Assembly (NCBI GenBank): GCA_031551485.1
Contig: JAVBNO010000061.1
Span: 1-15,641 of the forward strand
DNA from: JAVBNO01 sp031551485
Lineage (GTDB): Bacteria; Bacillota; Clostridia; Oscillospirales; Ruminococcaceae
Length of the DNA: 15,641 nt
Direction of reading: 5' to 3'
Shown here piece after piece: positions 6,341-13,544 of the stretch. The notes beneath the pieces are model-generated. The model was not told the origin of the DNA and searched no databases. It worked only from the letters and a program-made list of their open reading frames with translations. Each line of letters opens with the position of its first letter. Positions within the stretch are counted from its first letter, which is position 1. Made by a program: the position numbers and the translations under genes.

Positions 6341-7066
6341 GTGTATACATCCTGGGGGGTGGATGCTTTGCCAAATTGCAGCGCCGCATGGCTGGAAGAA
6401 TTTCAGGCTATGCTTTGTCGTCAGGGAGCGGCCGATGTGGGGTTCAGCGCACCCGGCGGTGAGACGCCCGGCGCCCTCCCCTACGCCGTCACGATTGTGG
6501 TGCGCCTTTCGGACGCCATTGTTGATGAAATTGACGACGCCCCCACCGAAGCCTATTTTCATCATTACCGCACTGTCAACGCCCAAATCGACCGGCTTTG
6601 CCTGTTGGCGGGTCAGGCGCTGGAAAGCCAGGGTTATACCTGGTACCCGGTGGCCGCCTCCCAAAGCATGAACCGGAACGGGTGGCAATACAAAGGCCTT
6701 TACTCCCATAAACGCGCTGCCTGTGGCGCAGGGCTTGGACGCATTGGCAAAAACGCCCTGTTTTTACACCGGCAATTTGGCCCCCGGGTGCGTCTGGGCA
6801 CCGTTTTTACCAATGCCCCGTTGCCTGTGTCCGCCGTGCCGCCCGCTTTGCCCGACATTTGTGCCCATTGCGGCATTTGCGTCCGGGCCTGCCCTGCCCA
6901 CGCCCTTACCGGCACAGCCTTTTCCCCCGCCCTTGACCGCAGCGCCTTTGTGGACGCGGCAGCCTGCAGCACTTACATGAAGGCCCATTTTGAGTCCATC
7001 GGACGGGGCGCTGTCTGCGGCATCTGTATGCGGGTGTGCCCCGCGGGCAGGCGGGCCGCCATATAG
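6341..7066 (+). CDS. QueG-like double 4Fe-4S cluster protein (COG1600-type)
   Basis: Up to 241 residues. The start is uncertain: GTG 6341, GTG 6359 or TTG 6368. The last is best placed behind the G-rich stretch at 6354-6359, so 6341 is the outer limit. The protein has the pattern of epoxyqueuosine-reductase relatives: SHKRAACGAGLGRIGKNAL, then PRVRLGTVFTNAPL, a first cluster CAHCGICVRACP (Cys174, 177, 180, 184) and a second built from Cys209 with CGICMRVCP (Cys226, 229, 233). Numbering is from 6341. True QueG reduces epoxyqueuosine in tRNA using cobalamin and is usually well over 300 residues; this protein is shorter, ends directly after the second cluster, and has no queuosine genes beside it. 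I therefore call it a QueG-like ferredoxin-type reductase of uncertain substrate rather than QueG. Confidence 0.82.
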   Translation: MYTSWGVDALPNCSAAWLEEFQAMLCRQGAADVGFSAPGGETPGALPYAVTIVVRLSDAIVDEIDDAPTEAYFHHYRTVNAQIDRLCLLAGQALESQGYTWYPVAASQSMNRNGWQYKGLYSHKRAACGAGLGRIGKNALFLHRQFGPRVRLGTVFTNAPLPVSAVPPALPDICAHCGICVRACPAHALTGTAFSPALDRSAFVDAAACSTYMKAHFESIGRGAVCGICMRVCPAGRRAAI

Positions 7067-7130
7067 CCGATTGAGTCAGCTTTTGCTGCCAATATATGAA
7101 TTCGTTTTAACGAAAACCACTGCTTTTCCA

Positions 7131-7137
7131 AAGGAGG
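7131..7137 (+). promoter_or_regulatory. Ribosome binding site of ddh
   Basis: AAGGAGG, 8 nt before ATG 7146, fixes the start. The 79-nt gap before it holds a weak promoter candidate (TTGAGT at 7071 with TATATG or TATGAA at 7093-7100) and a small TTCGTT/AACGAA inverted repeat at 7101-7114, so ddh may be transcribed separately from the QueG-like gene. Confidence 0.75.
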
Positions 7138-7145
7138 AACCCTGA

Positions 7146-8120
7146 ATGAACAAGATCCAAGTAGGCATTGTCGGCTACGGCAATGTGGCCAAAGGCGTCG
7201 AAAAAGCCATTGCGCAAAACCCGGATATGGCCCTTGCCGCCGTTTTCACCCGACGCGACCCCCAATCCCTCGCCGTAAACACCGCTGGCGTCCCTGTTTT
7301 GTCGGTGGATGACGCACCCAAAATGACAGATCAAATTGACGTGCTGATTTTATGCGGCGGCTCGGCCACCGATCTGCCCGAGCAAGGCCCGCATTTCGCG
7401 CGCTATTTTAATATTGTGGACAGCTTTGATACCCACGCCAAAATCCCCGCCTATTTCTCCGATGTCAACGCGGCGGCCCAAACCAAAACCGCCGTCATTT
7501 CGGCGGGATGGGACCCCGGTCTCTTTTCCATTCTGCGCATGATGGGCGGGGCGGTGCTGCCGGTGGGCGAGGATTACACCTTTTGGGGCAAAGGCGTTTC
7601 CCAGGGGCATTCCGACGCCATCCGCCGTTTGGCGGGCGTGGCCTGTGCCATTCAATACACGGTTCCCATTCCAGCGGCTGTCGAGGCGGCCCGCAGCGGG
7701 GAAAATCCTGTCCTGACGCCCCGGCAAAAACACTTGCGGGAATGCTATGTCGTGGCCGAAGCCGGCGCGGACACCGCCCGCATAGAAGCCGACATCAAGG
7801 CGATGCCCCACTATTTTGCCGACTACGACACCACCGTGCACTTTATCTCCGAAAATGAATTTACACAAAAGCACAGTCAAATGCCTCATGGCGGCTTTGT
7901 CATTCGCAGCGGACGCACCGGCGACAGCAAGCAGGTGATGGAGTTTTCCCTCACCCTTGACAGCAACCCGGAATTTACCGCCAGCGTGCTGGTGGCCTAT
8001 GCCCGGGCGGCCGTGCGGCTGTCGGCCGAGGGCTCTTTTGGCGCCAAAACTGTCTTTGACATTCCCCCCGCCTATCTTTCGTCTTTGGACGGCGAGACAC
8101 TGCGCAAAACGCTTTTGTAA
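7146..8120 (+). CDS. ddh: meso-diaminopimelate D-dehydrogenase
   Basis: Encodes 324 residues, the normal length for the family. The enzyme (EC 1.4.1.16) makes meso-diaminopimelate from tetrahydrodipicolinate, ammonia and NADPH in one step, supplying peptidoglycan cross-links and lysine. An N-terminal Rossmann motif (VGIVGYGNVAKGVEKAI) binds NADPH. Family landmarks follow in the expected order: FTRRDP, CGGSATDLPEQGP, VDSFDTH, SAGWDPGLFS, FWGKGVSQGHSDAIRR, QYTVPIP, MPHYFADYD, MPHGGFVI and LDSNPEFTAS. These match the Corynebacterium-type Ddh I know closely. It is first in a co-directional run with the aldo/keto reductase 35 nt downstream. This shortcut route is present in only some Firmicutes, so it is a useful metabolic marker for the organism. 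Confidence 0.96.
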   Translation: MNKIQVGIVGYGNVAKGVEKAIAQNPDMALAAVFTRRDPQSLAVNTAGVPVLSVDDAPKMTDQIDVLILCGGSATDLPEQGPHFARYFNIVDSFDTHAKIPAYFSDVNAAAQTKTAVISAGWDPGLFSILRMMGGAVLPVGEDYTFWGKGVSQGHSDAIRRLAGVACAIQYTVPIPAAVEAARSGENPVLTPRQKHLRECYVVAEAGADTARIEADIKAMPHYFADYDTTVHFISENEFTQKHSQMPHGGFVIRSGRTGDSKQVMEFSLTLDSNPEFTASVLVAYARAAVRLSAEGSFGAKTVFDIPPAYLSSLDGETLRKTLL

Positions 8121-8155
8121 GTCCTTAATTTTATTGACATAACGAGGTGGATATG

Positions 8156-9178
8156 ATGACACAGGTCACATTGGGGCGCACCGGACTGACGTCTTGCCGC
8201 CTGGGTTTTGGGGCGTTGCCAATTCAGCGGGCCGATATGGACACCGCCAAACAAATTTTGCACAGCGCTTATGAAAATGGCGTCAACTTTTTTGACACCG
8301 CCCGGGCCTATTCAGACAGCGAGGCGAAACTCTCGGCTGCCCTTGGGGATGTGCGGGACCACATTGTCATCGCCACCAAGACAATGGCCACCGACCGGGC
8401 CGGTTTCGAGCGCGACCTGGCCACCAGTCTGGCCACACTGGGCACCGATGTCATTGACATTTATCAGTTCCACAACCCCGCCTTTGTCCCCGGCGACGAA
8501 GGCCACGATGATATATACGAAGCGGCGCTGGAGGCCCGACAAAAAGGGCGTATCCGCTTTATCGGCCTGACGAACCATTCCCGGGCGGTGGCCACCAGGG
8601 CGGTGGAGTCGGGGCGTTTCGACACCCTCCAGTTTCCTTTCTCCTGCCTGTCCGATGCCGACGACGAAGCATTGGTACGCTTGTGCGAAGCGTCCAATGT
8701 GGGATTCATCGCGATGAAAGCGATGGCCGGCGGGCTGATTCGGCATATATCCGCCAATGTGGCTTATCTCCATCGTTTTGCCAATGTGCTGCCCATCTGG
8801 GGCATCCAGCACCAGCGGGAATTGGATGAATTCATCGCTTTGGAAAAGGCCCCGCCGCCGTGGGGCGACGCCGCCAAGGCCGCCGTGGAAGCTGAACGGG
8901 CGGAGTTGGGGGGGCAATTTTGCCGGGGATGCGGCTATTGCAAACCTTGTCCCGCCGGTATTCCGCTGGATATCGCCTGCCGCATGGAACCCCTGCTTAA
9001 ACGGGCTGTACCCGCCATGTGGACGACCCCGGAGTGGCAGGAGAAGATGGCCCGGGTGCCCAACTGCACCCTGTGCAAAGCCTGTGCCTCCCGCTGTCCT
9101 TACCACCTGGTGCCCTATGAATTAATGCAAAGCGGATGGGCCTATTTTCAGGAAGTCGTTCACCAACTGTATCCCTGA
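8156..9178 (+). CDS. Aldo/keto reductase with C-terminal 4Fe-4S ferredoxin-like domain
   Basis: 340 residues from ATG 8156, which has GAGGTGG (8144-8150) 5 nt upstream; ATG 8153 and GTG 8147 are in-frame alternatives that crowd or overlap that site. The first ~230 residues are an aldo/keto-reductase barrel with the full catalytic tetrad: Asp47 and Tyr52 (FDTARAYSD), Lys75 (IATKTM) and His106 (YQFHNP). The last ~90 residues carry two cysteine groups, CRGCGYCKPCP (Cys256, 259, 262, 265) and CTLCKACASRCP (Cys304, 307, 310, 314), as in the COG1453-type predicted oxidoreductases. These enzymes probably pass electrons between Fe-S clusters and a nicotinamide or carbonyl substrate; the substrate is unknown. 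It lies 35 nt after ddh, so it is probably co-transcribed. Confidence 0.93.
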   Translation: MTQVTLGRTGLTSCRLGFGALPIQRADMDTAKQILHSAYENGVNFFDTARAYSDSEAKLSAALGDVRDHIVIATKTMATDRAGFERDLATSLATLGTDVIDIYQFHNPAFVPGDEGHDDIYEAALEARQKGRIRFIGLTNHSRAVATRAVESGRFDTLQFPFSCLSDADDEALVRLCEASNVGFIAMKAMAGGLIRHISANVAYLHRFANVLPIWGIQHQRELDEFIALEKAPPPWGDAAKAAVEAERAELGGQFCRGCGYCKPCPAGIPLDIACRMEPLLKRAVPAMWTTPEWQEKMARVPNCTLCKACASRCPYHLVPYELMQSGWAYFQEVVHQLYP

Positions 9179-9233
9179 TCGTACCCTTCTCTTTATTCTT
9201 GGTTTCCCCCACCACATCACGAGGAGATTTCAT

Positions 9234-10013
9234 ATGTCCAACAAAATTCTTGCCGGCGCATTTGCCGTTTTGTTGCTGGTTGCCGCCGGCTGCGCCCCCC
9301 GTGGCGCTTCTTCATCCCTGCCGGACGCCCCTTCTGCCACAACGCCGGACAGCATAATTGAGGCTTCTTCCTCCGCTGTTTCCAATTCTGCCGTCTCGGC
9401 TGTCATTGACCCGCTGGATCAACCGGATCCCACTTTGCCGGAAAACTGGCACGGCAGCTTTATTATGTGGGAGCATTGGGAATATATGACGTTTGGCGAC
9501 CCCGCCGCCTACCAAACAGTGGAGATTGAAGCCAAGGATATTGAAGCGCTCAACAACAGCGAAAAGGCCGATACGGCCCGCCTGCAAATTTCGCTGCCTC
9601 CCAATGTCTCTTACAACAGCGAAACGTTTCAGCTGGAGTATGATGGCCACTTTCAAAACGGCAAACTTGTCATTGGTTACGGCCCCGCCAATTATTACCC
9701 TCTTCAACCAGGCGAGACCCCCTTTGACAACGAGGCCTATCCCCCCGATTATTACAGCGGCAATATTTTCACCGGAGAAAAATACAATGTGAAAGAAACA
9801 AAGGAGCTTGTTCTGGGCGGCTTTTGTACACAGGGCAACTTTAAGCGATACATCAGCATGGAGCAGCCCCAGAACAACTTTTCGGTCGATTATGTGGTGG
9901 ACCTTGGGGACGGGCATGTGACCGGCGTTTCTTTTGTCGTTTCCCAACAGGCCACCGCGGAAGATATGACCATTTACGACAACATCGTCAAATCTGTCAA
10001 GCTCATAAAGTGA
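9234..10013 (+). CDS. Lipoprotein of unknown function
   Basis: Encodes 259 residues, with GAGGAG 7 nt before ATG 9234. Residues 1-20 are a lipoprotein signal peptide ending in AAGC (Cys20). A Ser/Ala/Pro-rich, low-complexity tether runs to about residue 70, followed by a soluble domain rich in Tyr, Asn and acidic residues with likely beta strands. No catalytic motif or known family is recognised. It lies 55 nt after the aldo/keto reductase and 9 nt before the homocysteine methyltransferase-like gene, whose ribosome binding site overlaps this gene's stop codon, so the two are probably translated from one message. The link between a surface lipoprotein and the metabolic neighbours is not obvious. 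Confidence 0.88.
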   Translation: MSNKILAGAFAVLLLVAAGCAPRGASSSLPDAPSATTPDSIIEASSSAVSNSAVSAVIDPLDQPDPTLPENWHGSFIMWEHWEYMTFGDPAAYQTVEIEAKDIEALNNSEKADTARLQISLPPNVSYNSETFQLEYDGHFQNGKLVIGYGPANYYPLQPGETPFDNEAYPPDYYSGNIFTGEKYNVKETKELVLGGFCTQGNFKRYISMEQPQNNFSVDYVVDLGDGHVTGVSFVVSQQATAEDMTIYDNIVKSVKLIK

Positions 10014-10022
10014 GGTGTAGCG

Positions 10023-11186
10023 ATGAATTTTGCAAAATCTTCGGATGAACTTTTGTTTTTGGACGGCGGCATGGGCACCATGCTTATGCCCTATCTGAAG
10101 CCCGGCCAGCCGAACATCACTCTGAATCTCACCAACCCCGAGGCGATTCGGGCGGTGCACACCGCCTATTTTGAGGCGGGCAGCGACATTGTTTACGCCA
10201 ACACCTTTCGCGCCACCGAACCGATGCTTGGCGCCGCGGACTGGAAAATGACCGACGCCGTGCAGGCGGCTGTAACCGCGGCCAAAGAGGCGGCACAGCC
10301 CTACCACGGGCTGGTGGGGCTGGATGTCGGTTCCATTGGCACCCTTTACAAGCCCCAGGGAGATTTAAGCTTTGAGGAGGCCTATCAAACCTACGCCAAG
10401 GTCATTATGGCCGGGGCGGCGGCAGGGGTGGATGTCATTGCCGTGGAAACAATGACCGACCTGTATGACGCCAAGGCCGCCGTGCTGGCCGCCAAAGAAA
10501 ACTGCGACTTGCCGGTGTTTTGTACCCTTGCCTTCGAATCCAATATGCGCACCTATATGGGCTGCCCTGTAGAGGGTATGGCGCTTGTCATGGAGGGGTT
10601 GGGGGCGGACGCCATTGGCATTAACTGTTCGCTGGGGCCGATTCAAATATTGCCCATTGCCGAGCGGCTTTTGGCCTATACCTCGCTGCCGGTTATCATC
10701 AAGCCCAACGCAGGCTTGCCGGTGGTCAAAGATGGCCAGCCCGCCTATGACATTACCGCGGAACAGTTTGTGGAGGCGATGCTGGCTTATCCGCCTTTGG
10801 GTATTTGGGCGGTGGGGGGCTGCTGCGGCACCACCCCCGACTATATCCGGCTGTTGCGGCGTTCGCTGGAGGGGGTAAAGCCCGCCGCCCGCATCTTTAC
10901 CGACCGCAGCCGGGTTATCTGTTCCGGCACCCGGCTGGCCAACCTGGACGAATGTCCCGTCACCCATCTGCCCTACTCCCCCAATATGGACGATGTGATG
11001 GATGCCGCTTTGGATTATATGGCCGACGGCGCCGACGTGCTGGAGGTGGAACTGCCGGAGAAACCGACGGCTGCCGCTTCCTATGTGCAGGAATTGCAGG
11101 GCATTGTGGGGTTGCCTTTTCTTTTTACCGGCGACGCGGCCGCGGTGGCCGCCGCCAAACGGGTGTACAACGGTCACACATTGTAG
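10023..11186 (+). CDS. Homocysteine S-methyltransferase domain protein, MetH-like, ending inside the pterin domain
   Basis: Encodes 387 residues. Residues ~8-285 are a homocysteine S-methyltransferase barrel: FLDGGMGTML near the start, YANTFRA, and the three zinc-binding cysteines Cys202 (GINCSLG), Cys267 and Cys268 (GGCCGTTPDY). The ~100-residue tail reads like the opening of a MetH pterin-binding domain (ALDYMADGADVLEVELPE, then VQELQGIVGLPF and AAKRVYNG), but it stops where MetH would continue into the next strand. The tetrahydrofolate-binding remainder and the cobalamin domains are absent, and a terminator follows within 20 nt. It may use another methyl donor or partner proteins supplying the missing domains, or it may be a shortened MetH. 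The ribosome binding site GAGGTG (10012-10017) overlaps the stop of the upstream lipoprotein gene. Confidence 0.88.
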   Translation: MNFAKSSDELLFLDGGMGTMLMPYLKPGQPNITLNLTNPEAIRAVHTAYFEAGSDIVYANTFRATEPMLGAADWKMTDAVQAAVTAAKEAAQPYHGLVGLDVGSIGTLYKPQGDLSFEEAYQTYAKVIMAGAAAGVDVIAVETMTDLYDAKAAVLAAKENCDLPVFCTLAFESNMRTYMGCPVEGMALVMEGLGADAIGINCSLGPIQILPIAERLLAYTSLPVIIKPNAGLPVVKDGQPAYDITAEQFVEAMLAYPPLGIWAVGGCCGTTPDYIRLLRRSLEGVKPAARIFTDRSRVICSGTRLANLDECPVTHLPYSPNMDDVMDAALDYMADGADVLEVELPEKPTAAASYVQELQGIVGLPFLFTGDAAAVAAAKRVYNGHTL

Positions 11187-11202
11187 GCGGTATGGACGCA
11201 GC

Positions 11203-11238
11203 AGGCTGGGCCCCGTAACAGGGACCTAGCCTTTTTTT
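11203..11238 (+). terminator. Rho-independent terminator after the ddh-to-methyltransferase run
   Basis: An AGGCTGGGCCCC arm pairs with GGGACCTAGCCT across a short loop, with one mismatch and one G-T pair, and is followed by seven Ts (11232-11238). It closes the run that begins at ddh. Confidence 0.85.
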
Positions 11239-11242
11239 CTTC

Positions 11243-11285
11243 AATCAATATATTTTTATTGTTTTTCGATAAAAATATATTGATT
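11243..11285 (+). promoter_or_regulatory. Perfect 17-bp inverted repeat, likely operator of the DUF2975-XRE operon
   Basis: AATCAATATATTTTTAT (11243-11259) and its exact complement (11269-11285) flank a 9-nt centre. The right arm ends in TTGATT, which serves as the -35 box of the promoter at 11280-11308, so a protein bound here would block RNA polymerase. The natural candidate is the XRE regulator encoded two genes on. It could also form an AT-rich hairpin in RNA, but its place over the -35 box favours a DNA-binding role. Confidence 0.65.
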
Positions 11286-11308
11286 TTCTTTTTTTGTTGT
11301 GTTATAGT
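11280..11308 (+). promoter_or_regulatory. Promoter of the DUF2975-XRE operon
   Basis: TTGATT (11280-11285), exactly 17 nt, then TATAGT (11303-11308). A consensus TTGACA at 11313-11318 is also present but lacks a good -10 box. Confidence 0.65.
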
Positions 11309-11361
11309 GCTTTTGACAATATTTTTACAATGCAGGGTTAAACTGGATGGAGGAATGTTTC

Positions 11362-11820
11362 ATGAAACGCAGCTTTGCTTCCCGCCTTTTGGAAATGATG
11401 CTTTATATACTGGGGGTTGGGGCGGCGGGTGTCGTCACCGCCATGCCCTGGCTGACCGGTTGGTACCTGCGAATGTTTCGGGACCGGTATGAGCATTGGG
11501 CGGGATATCAGCTTTTTCTTTTGTTCTTCTTAATTGCCGTGGGTCTGGGCGCTTTGTGGATTATCGGGGAGCTTATTTTCATGGTGCGTTCCATTGCCTC
11601 CGGTCCCTTCGTCTGGCGCAATGTCACCGCTTTCGTGCGGATGGGCGCTGTCGCTTTGGGGGTAGCCCTTTTGTTCTTTGTCAAATGCGTTCCCTTTTTC
11701 ACCCCTCTTACCCTGGCGTGCGGCATGATTTTACTGTTGTGCAGCCTTTTGGCCTTTGTGCTGGCGGATCTTTTTCGGGCGGCCGTGGCCTTTCGGGAAG
11801 AAAACGACCTGACCATATAA
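11362..11820 (+). CDS. DUF2975 four-helix membrane protein (YoaS-like)
   Basis: 152 residues from ATG 11362, with GGAGGA (11349-11354) 7 nt upstream; an in-frame ATG at 11347 would overlap that site. There are four hydrophobic membrane segments (about residues 10-32, 50-75, 90-112 and 115-140). The family pattern is clear: GPFVWRNVTAFVRMG before the third helix and the C-terminal signature REENDLTI. In Firmicutes this family is typically paired with a small YozG-like regulator, as here, 13 nt downstream. Its function is unknown; a membrane sensor or partner of the regulator is the usual guess. Confidence 0.9.
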   Translation: MKRSFASRLLEMMLYILGVGAAGVVTAMPWLTGWYLRMFRDRYEHWAGYQLFLLFFLIAVGLGALWIIGELIFMVRSIASGPFVWRNVTAFVRMGAVALGVALLFFVKCVPFFTPLTLACGMILLLCSLLAFVLADLFRAAVAFREENDLTI

Positions 11821-11833
11821 GGGGGCGGCCTGT

Positions 11834-12052
11834 ATGATTGTAGTCAATTTAGATGTGATGATGGCAAAGCGCAAAATGTCCCTGAACGAACTGGCCCAGC
11901 GGGTGGATTTGACGCTTGCCAATTTGTCGGTACTCAAAAACAACAAAGGTCGGGCGGTGCGCTTTTCCACTTTGGACAGTCTGTGCAAAGCGCTGGAGTG
12001 CCAGCCCGGTGACATTTTAGAATTTGTAGAAGGAGACAACAGCCATGAGTGA
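11834..12052 (+). CDS. Small XRE-family (Cro/CI, YozG-like) transcription regulator
   Basis: 72 residues, almost entirely a helix-turn-helix domain: MIVVNLDVMMAKRKMSLNELA, a recognition segment around LTLANLSVLKNNK, then FSTLDSLCKALECQPGDILEF. This is the typical single-domain regulator encoded beside DUF2975 proteins. It follows the DUF2975 gene by 13 nt, with GGGGGCGG just before the ATG, and its end overlaps the next gene by 8 nt (ATGAGTGA). It probably controls its own operon through the inverted repeat at 11243-11285; that is inference from position. Confidence 0.95.
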   Translation: MIVVNLDVMMAKRKMSLNELAQRVDLTLANLSVLKNNKGRAVRFSTLDSLCKALECQPGDILEFVEGDNSHE

Positions 12053-13544
12053 GCAGCCGCAAAATCAAATTCCCGCCAATCAACCGATTCCCCCGCCACC
12101 GGTGCCGGCACCGCCTGTCTATTATACCCCGCCCGAGCCGAAGCCGCCCCGTGTCTATACCAAACCGGAAATGTGGCTTTTGCTGGGCGCCTTGGCCATC
12201 GGCATTTTGCTGGATCGGCTGTTTATTCGTTCTGTCGTATGTTACGGCCTCTTTTGGCTTGCCTATCTGGCGGTCTTCACCTTTTTCATGTGGCCAAAGT
12301 TGCGCCAACACAAGCTGCTTCTTCTCTTGGAGGCCGGGTGCATCCTTTTGTGCATATGGCCGATTTTTTTCAGTCAACATGAGTACGCCGCCTTTCTCTG
12401 TCTTTCGCTGCCCTGGGGGTTGATGTTGCTGACCCAGGCCACCGCTTTGGATGTGAAGCCCATGGAAATCTGGGTCGCTTTTGTCGGGTTACTGATGGGC
12501 TGGTTTGTCAAACCTTTCAGCGCCATTCCTCATTTCTTCGCCATCTTGTCCCGCATGGGCAACAAGCGCAAGGGGCTTTGGCAGGTGGTGGCCGGCATTT
12601 TTATTGGGGCGCTGCTGCTGACGGTCATTGTGCCGCTTTTGTGGCAGGCCGACCAGGTTTTCAGCTTTTATCTGAACCGGATTTTTGCAGACTTTAACAT
12701 TGGCACATTCTTTTTTCATTTGTTTATTTCCGTATTGTTTACCATGCTGTTTTATTCTTTTCTTTGGAATGCCCGCTTTGGCGAAAACAAAAAAGCGGCG
12801 GCGCTGCCTCCCGGCGGTGGGGATGTCATTATCACGGCCATTGCCGTGGGGGTTCTTCTGTTTGTCTATGTCCTTTTCTCCGTCATCCAGTTTGCTTACC
12901 TTTTTGCCGGGGCCGGTTTGCCAGAGGGAATGACCTATTCGGAATACGCCCGCAGCGGCTTTTGGCAGCTGGTGGCGGTTTGCGCCATTAATTTCGCCAT
13001 CTTTGGCTGGTGCCAGCGGCTGTGCAAACCCCATAAGGTCATTTCCGGCATGATGGCCGGCCTTCTGGGGGCCACCGCCGTCATGCTGGCTTCCGCCCTT
13101 ATCCGCATGGGTTTATATCTGCAGGCCTACGGCATGACCTGGCTGCGGCTGCTCTCCTTGTGGTTCACCCTCTTTTTGGCCGCCATGCTCCTCTTCTGTA
13201 TCACCAAAATGTTGTGGCCCAAGCTGCCCCTTATCTCTCTGGCCGCCGGAGTGCTCATCGCCTGGTTTATCTTGCTGGGTTACGCTTCTCCCGACCGCAT
13301 CATCGTGGAATACAACATCAGCCGGCTGGATATGGCCGCCGGGGAACGTTTTTCACCGGAAGACCGGATGTTTCATGGCAACCTGTCTGCCGACGCCCTC
13401 CCTTCCCTGGTCGACTATTGCCGCGCCACCGGCGACGATGCCATGATCGCCCTGCTGCGGGAACGGTTGGCGCAGATGGAGGCGCCGGACAATTTATCCA
13501 CCCGCCAGGCCTATGCCGTGCTGGAGGAATACCTGAATGCCTAA
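12045..13544 (+). CDS. DUF4173/DUF4153 multi-pass membrane protein
   Basis: Encodes 499 residues. Residues ~8-45 are Pro-rich and probably cytoplasmic, followed by about twelve membrane segments to residue ~410 and a soluble C-terminal tail of ~85 residues. The segment GLPEGMTYSEYARSGFWQL is a hallmark of DUF4173 proteins, and the tail pattern (DRIIVEYNISR, LSADALPSLVDYC) also fits. The biochemical role is unknown. GAAGGAG lies 9 nt before the ATG. The gene overlaps the XRE regulator by 8 nt and the following metallophosphoesterase by 8 nt, so the three are probably translationally coupled and made in related amounts. Confidence 0.9.
   Translation: MSEQPQNQIPANQPIPPPPVPAPPVYYTPPEPKPPRVYTKPEMWLLLGALAIGILLDRLFIRSVVCYGLFWLAYLAVFTFFMWPKLRQHKLLLLLEAGCILLCIWPIFFSQHEYAAFLCLSLPWGLMLLTQATALDVKPMEIWVAFVGLLMGWFVKPFSAIPHFFAILSRMGNKRKGLWQVVAGIFIGALLLTVIVPLLWQADQVFSFYLNRIFADFNIGTFFFHLFISVLFTMLFYSFLWNARFGENKKAAALPPGGGDVIITAIAVGVLLFVYVLFSVIQFAYLFAGAGLPEGMTYSEYARSGFWQLVAVCAINFAIFGWCQRLCKPHKVISGMMAGLLGATAVMLASALIRMGLYLQAYGMTWLRLLSLWFTLFLAAMLLFCITKMLWPKLPLISLAAGVLIAWFILLGYASPDRIIVEYNISRLDMAAGERFSPEDRMFHGNLSADALPSLVDYCRATGDDAMIALLRERLAQMEAPDNLSTRQAYAVLEEYLNA

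Noticed and set aside
7101..7114. TTCGTT/AACGAA inverted repeat before ddh as an operator
   Set aside because: The arms are only 6 bp with a 2-nt centre and could arise by chance. It is mentioned with the ddh ribosome binding site but not called as a feature.
7350..8162. 270-codon minus-strand frame opposite ddh
   Set aside because: The plus-strand product matches diaminopimelate dehydrogenase along its full length; the opposite frame is low-complexity shadow.
10365..11177. Long minus-strand frame opposite the methyltransferase gene
   Set aside because: It is a shadow of a GC-rich gene. The plus-strand protein has clear zinc-binding motifs, whereas the shadow is rich in His, Gly and Arg with no motif.
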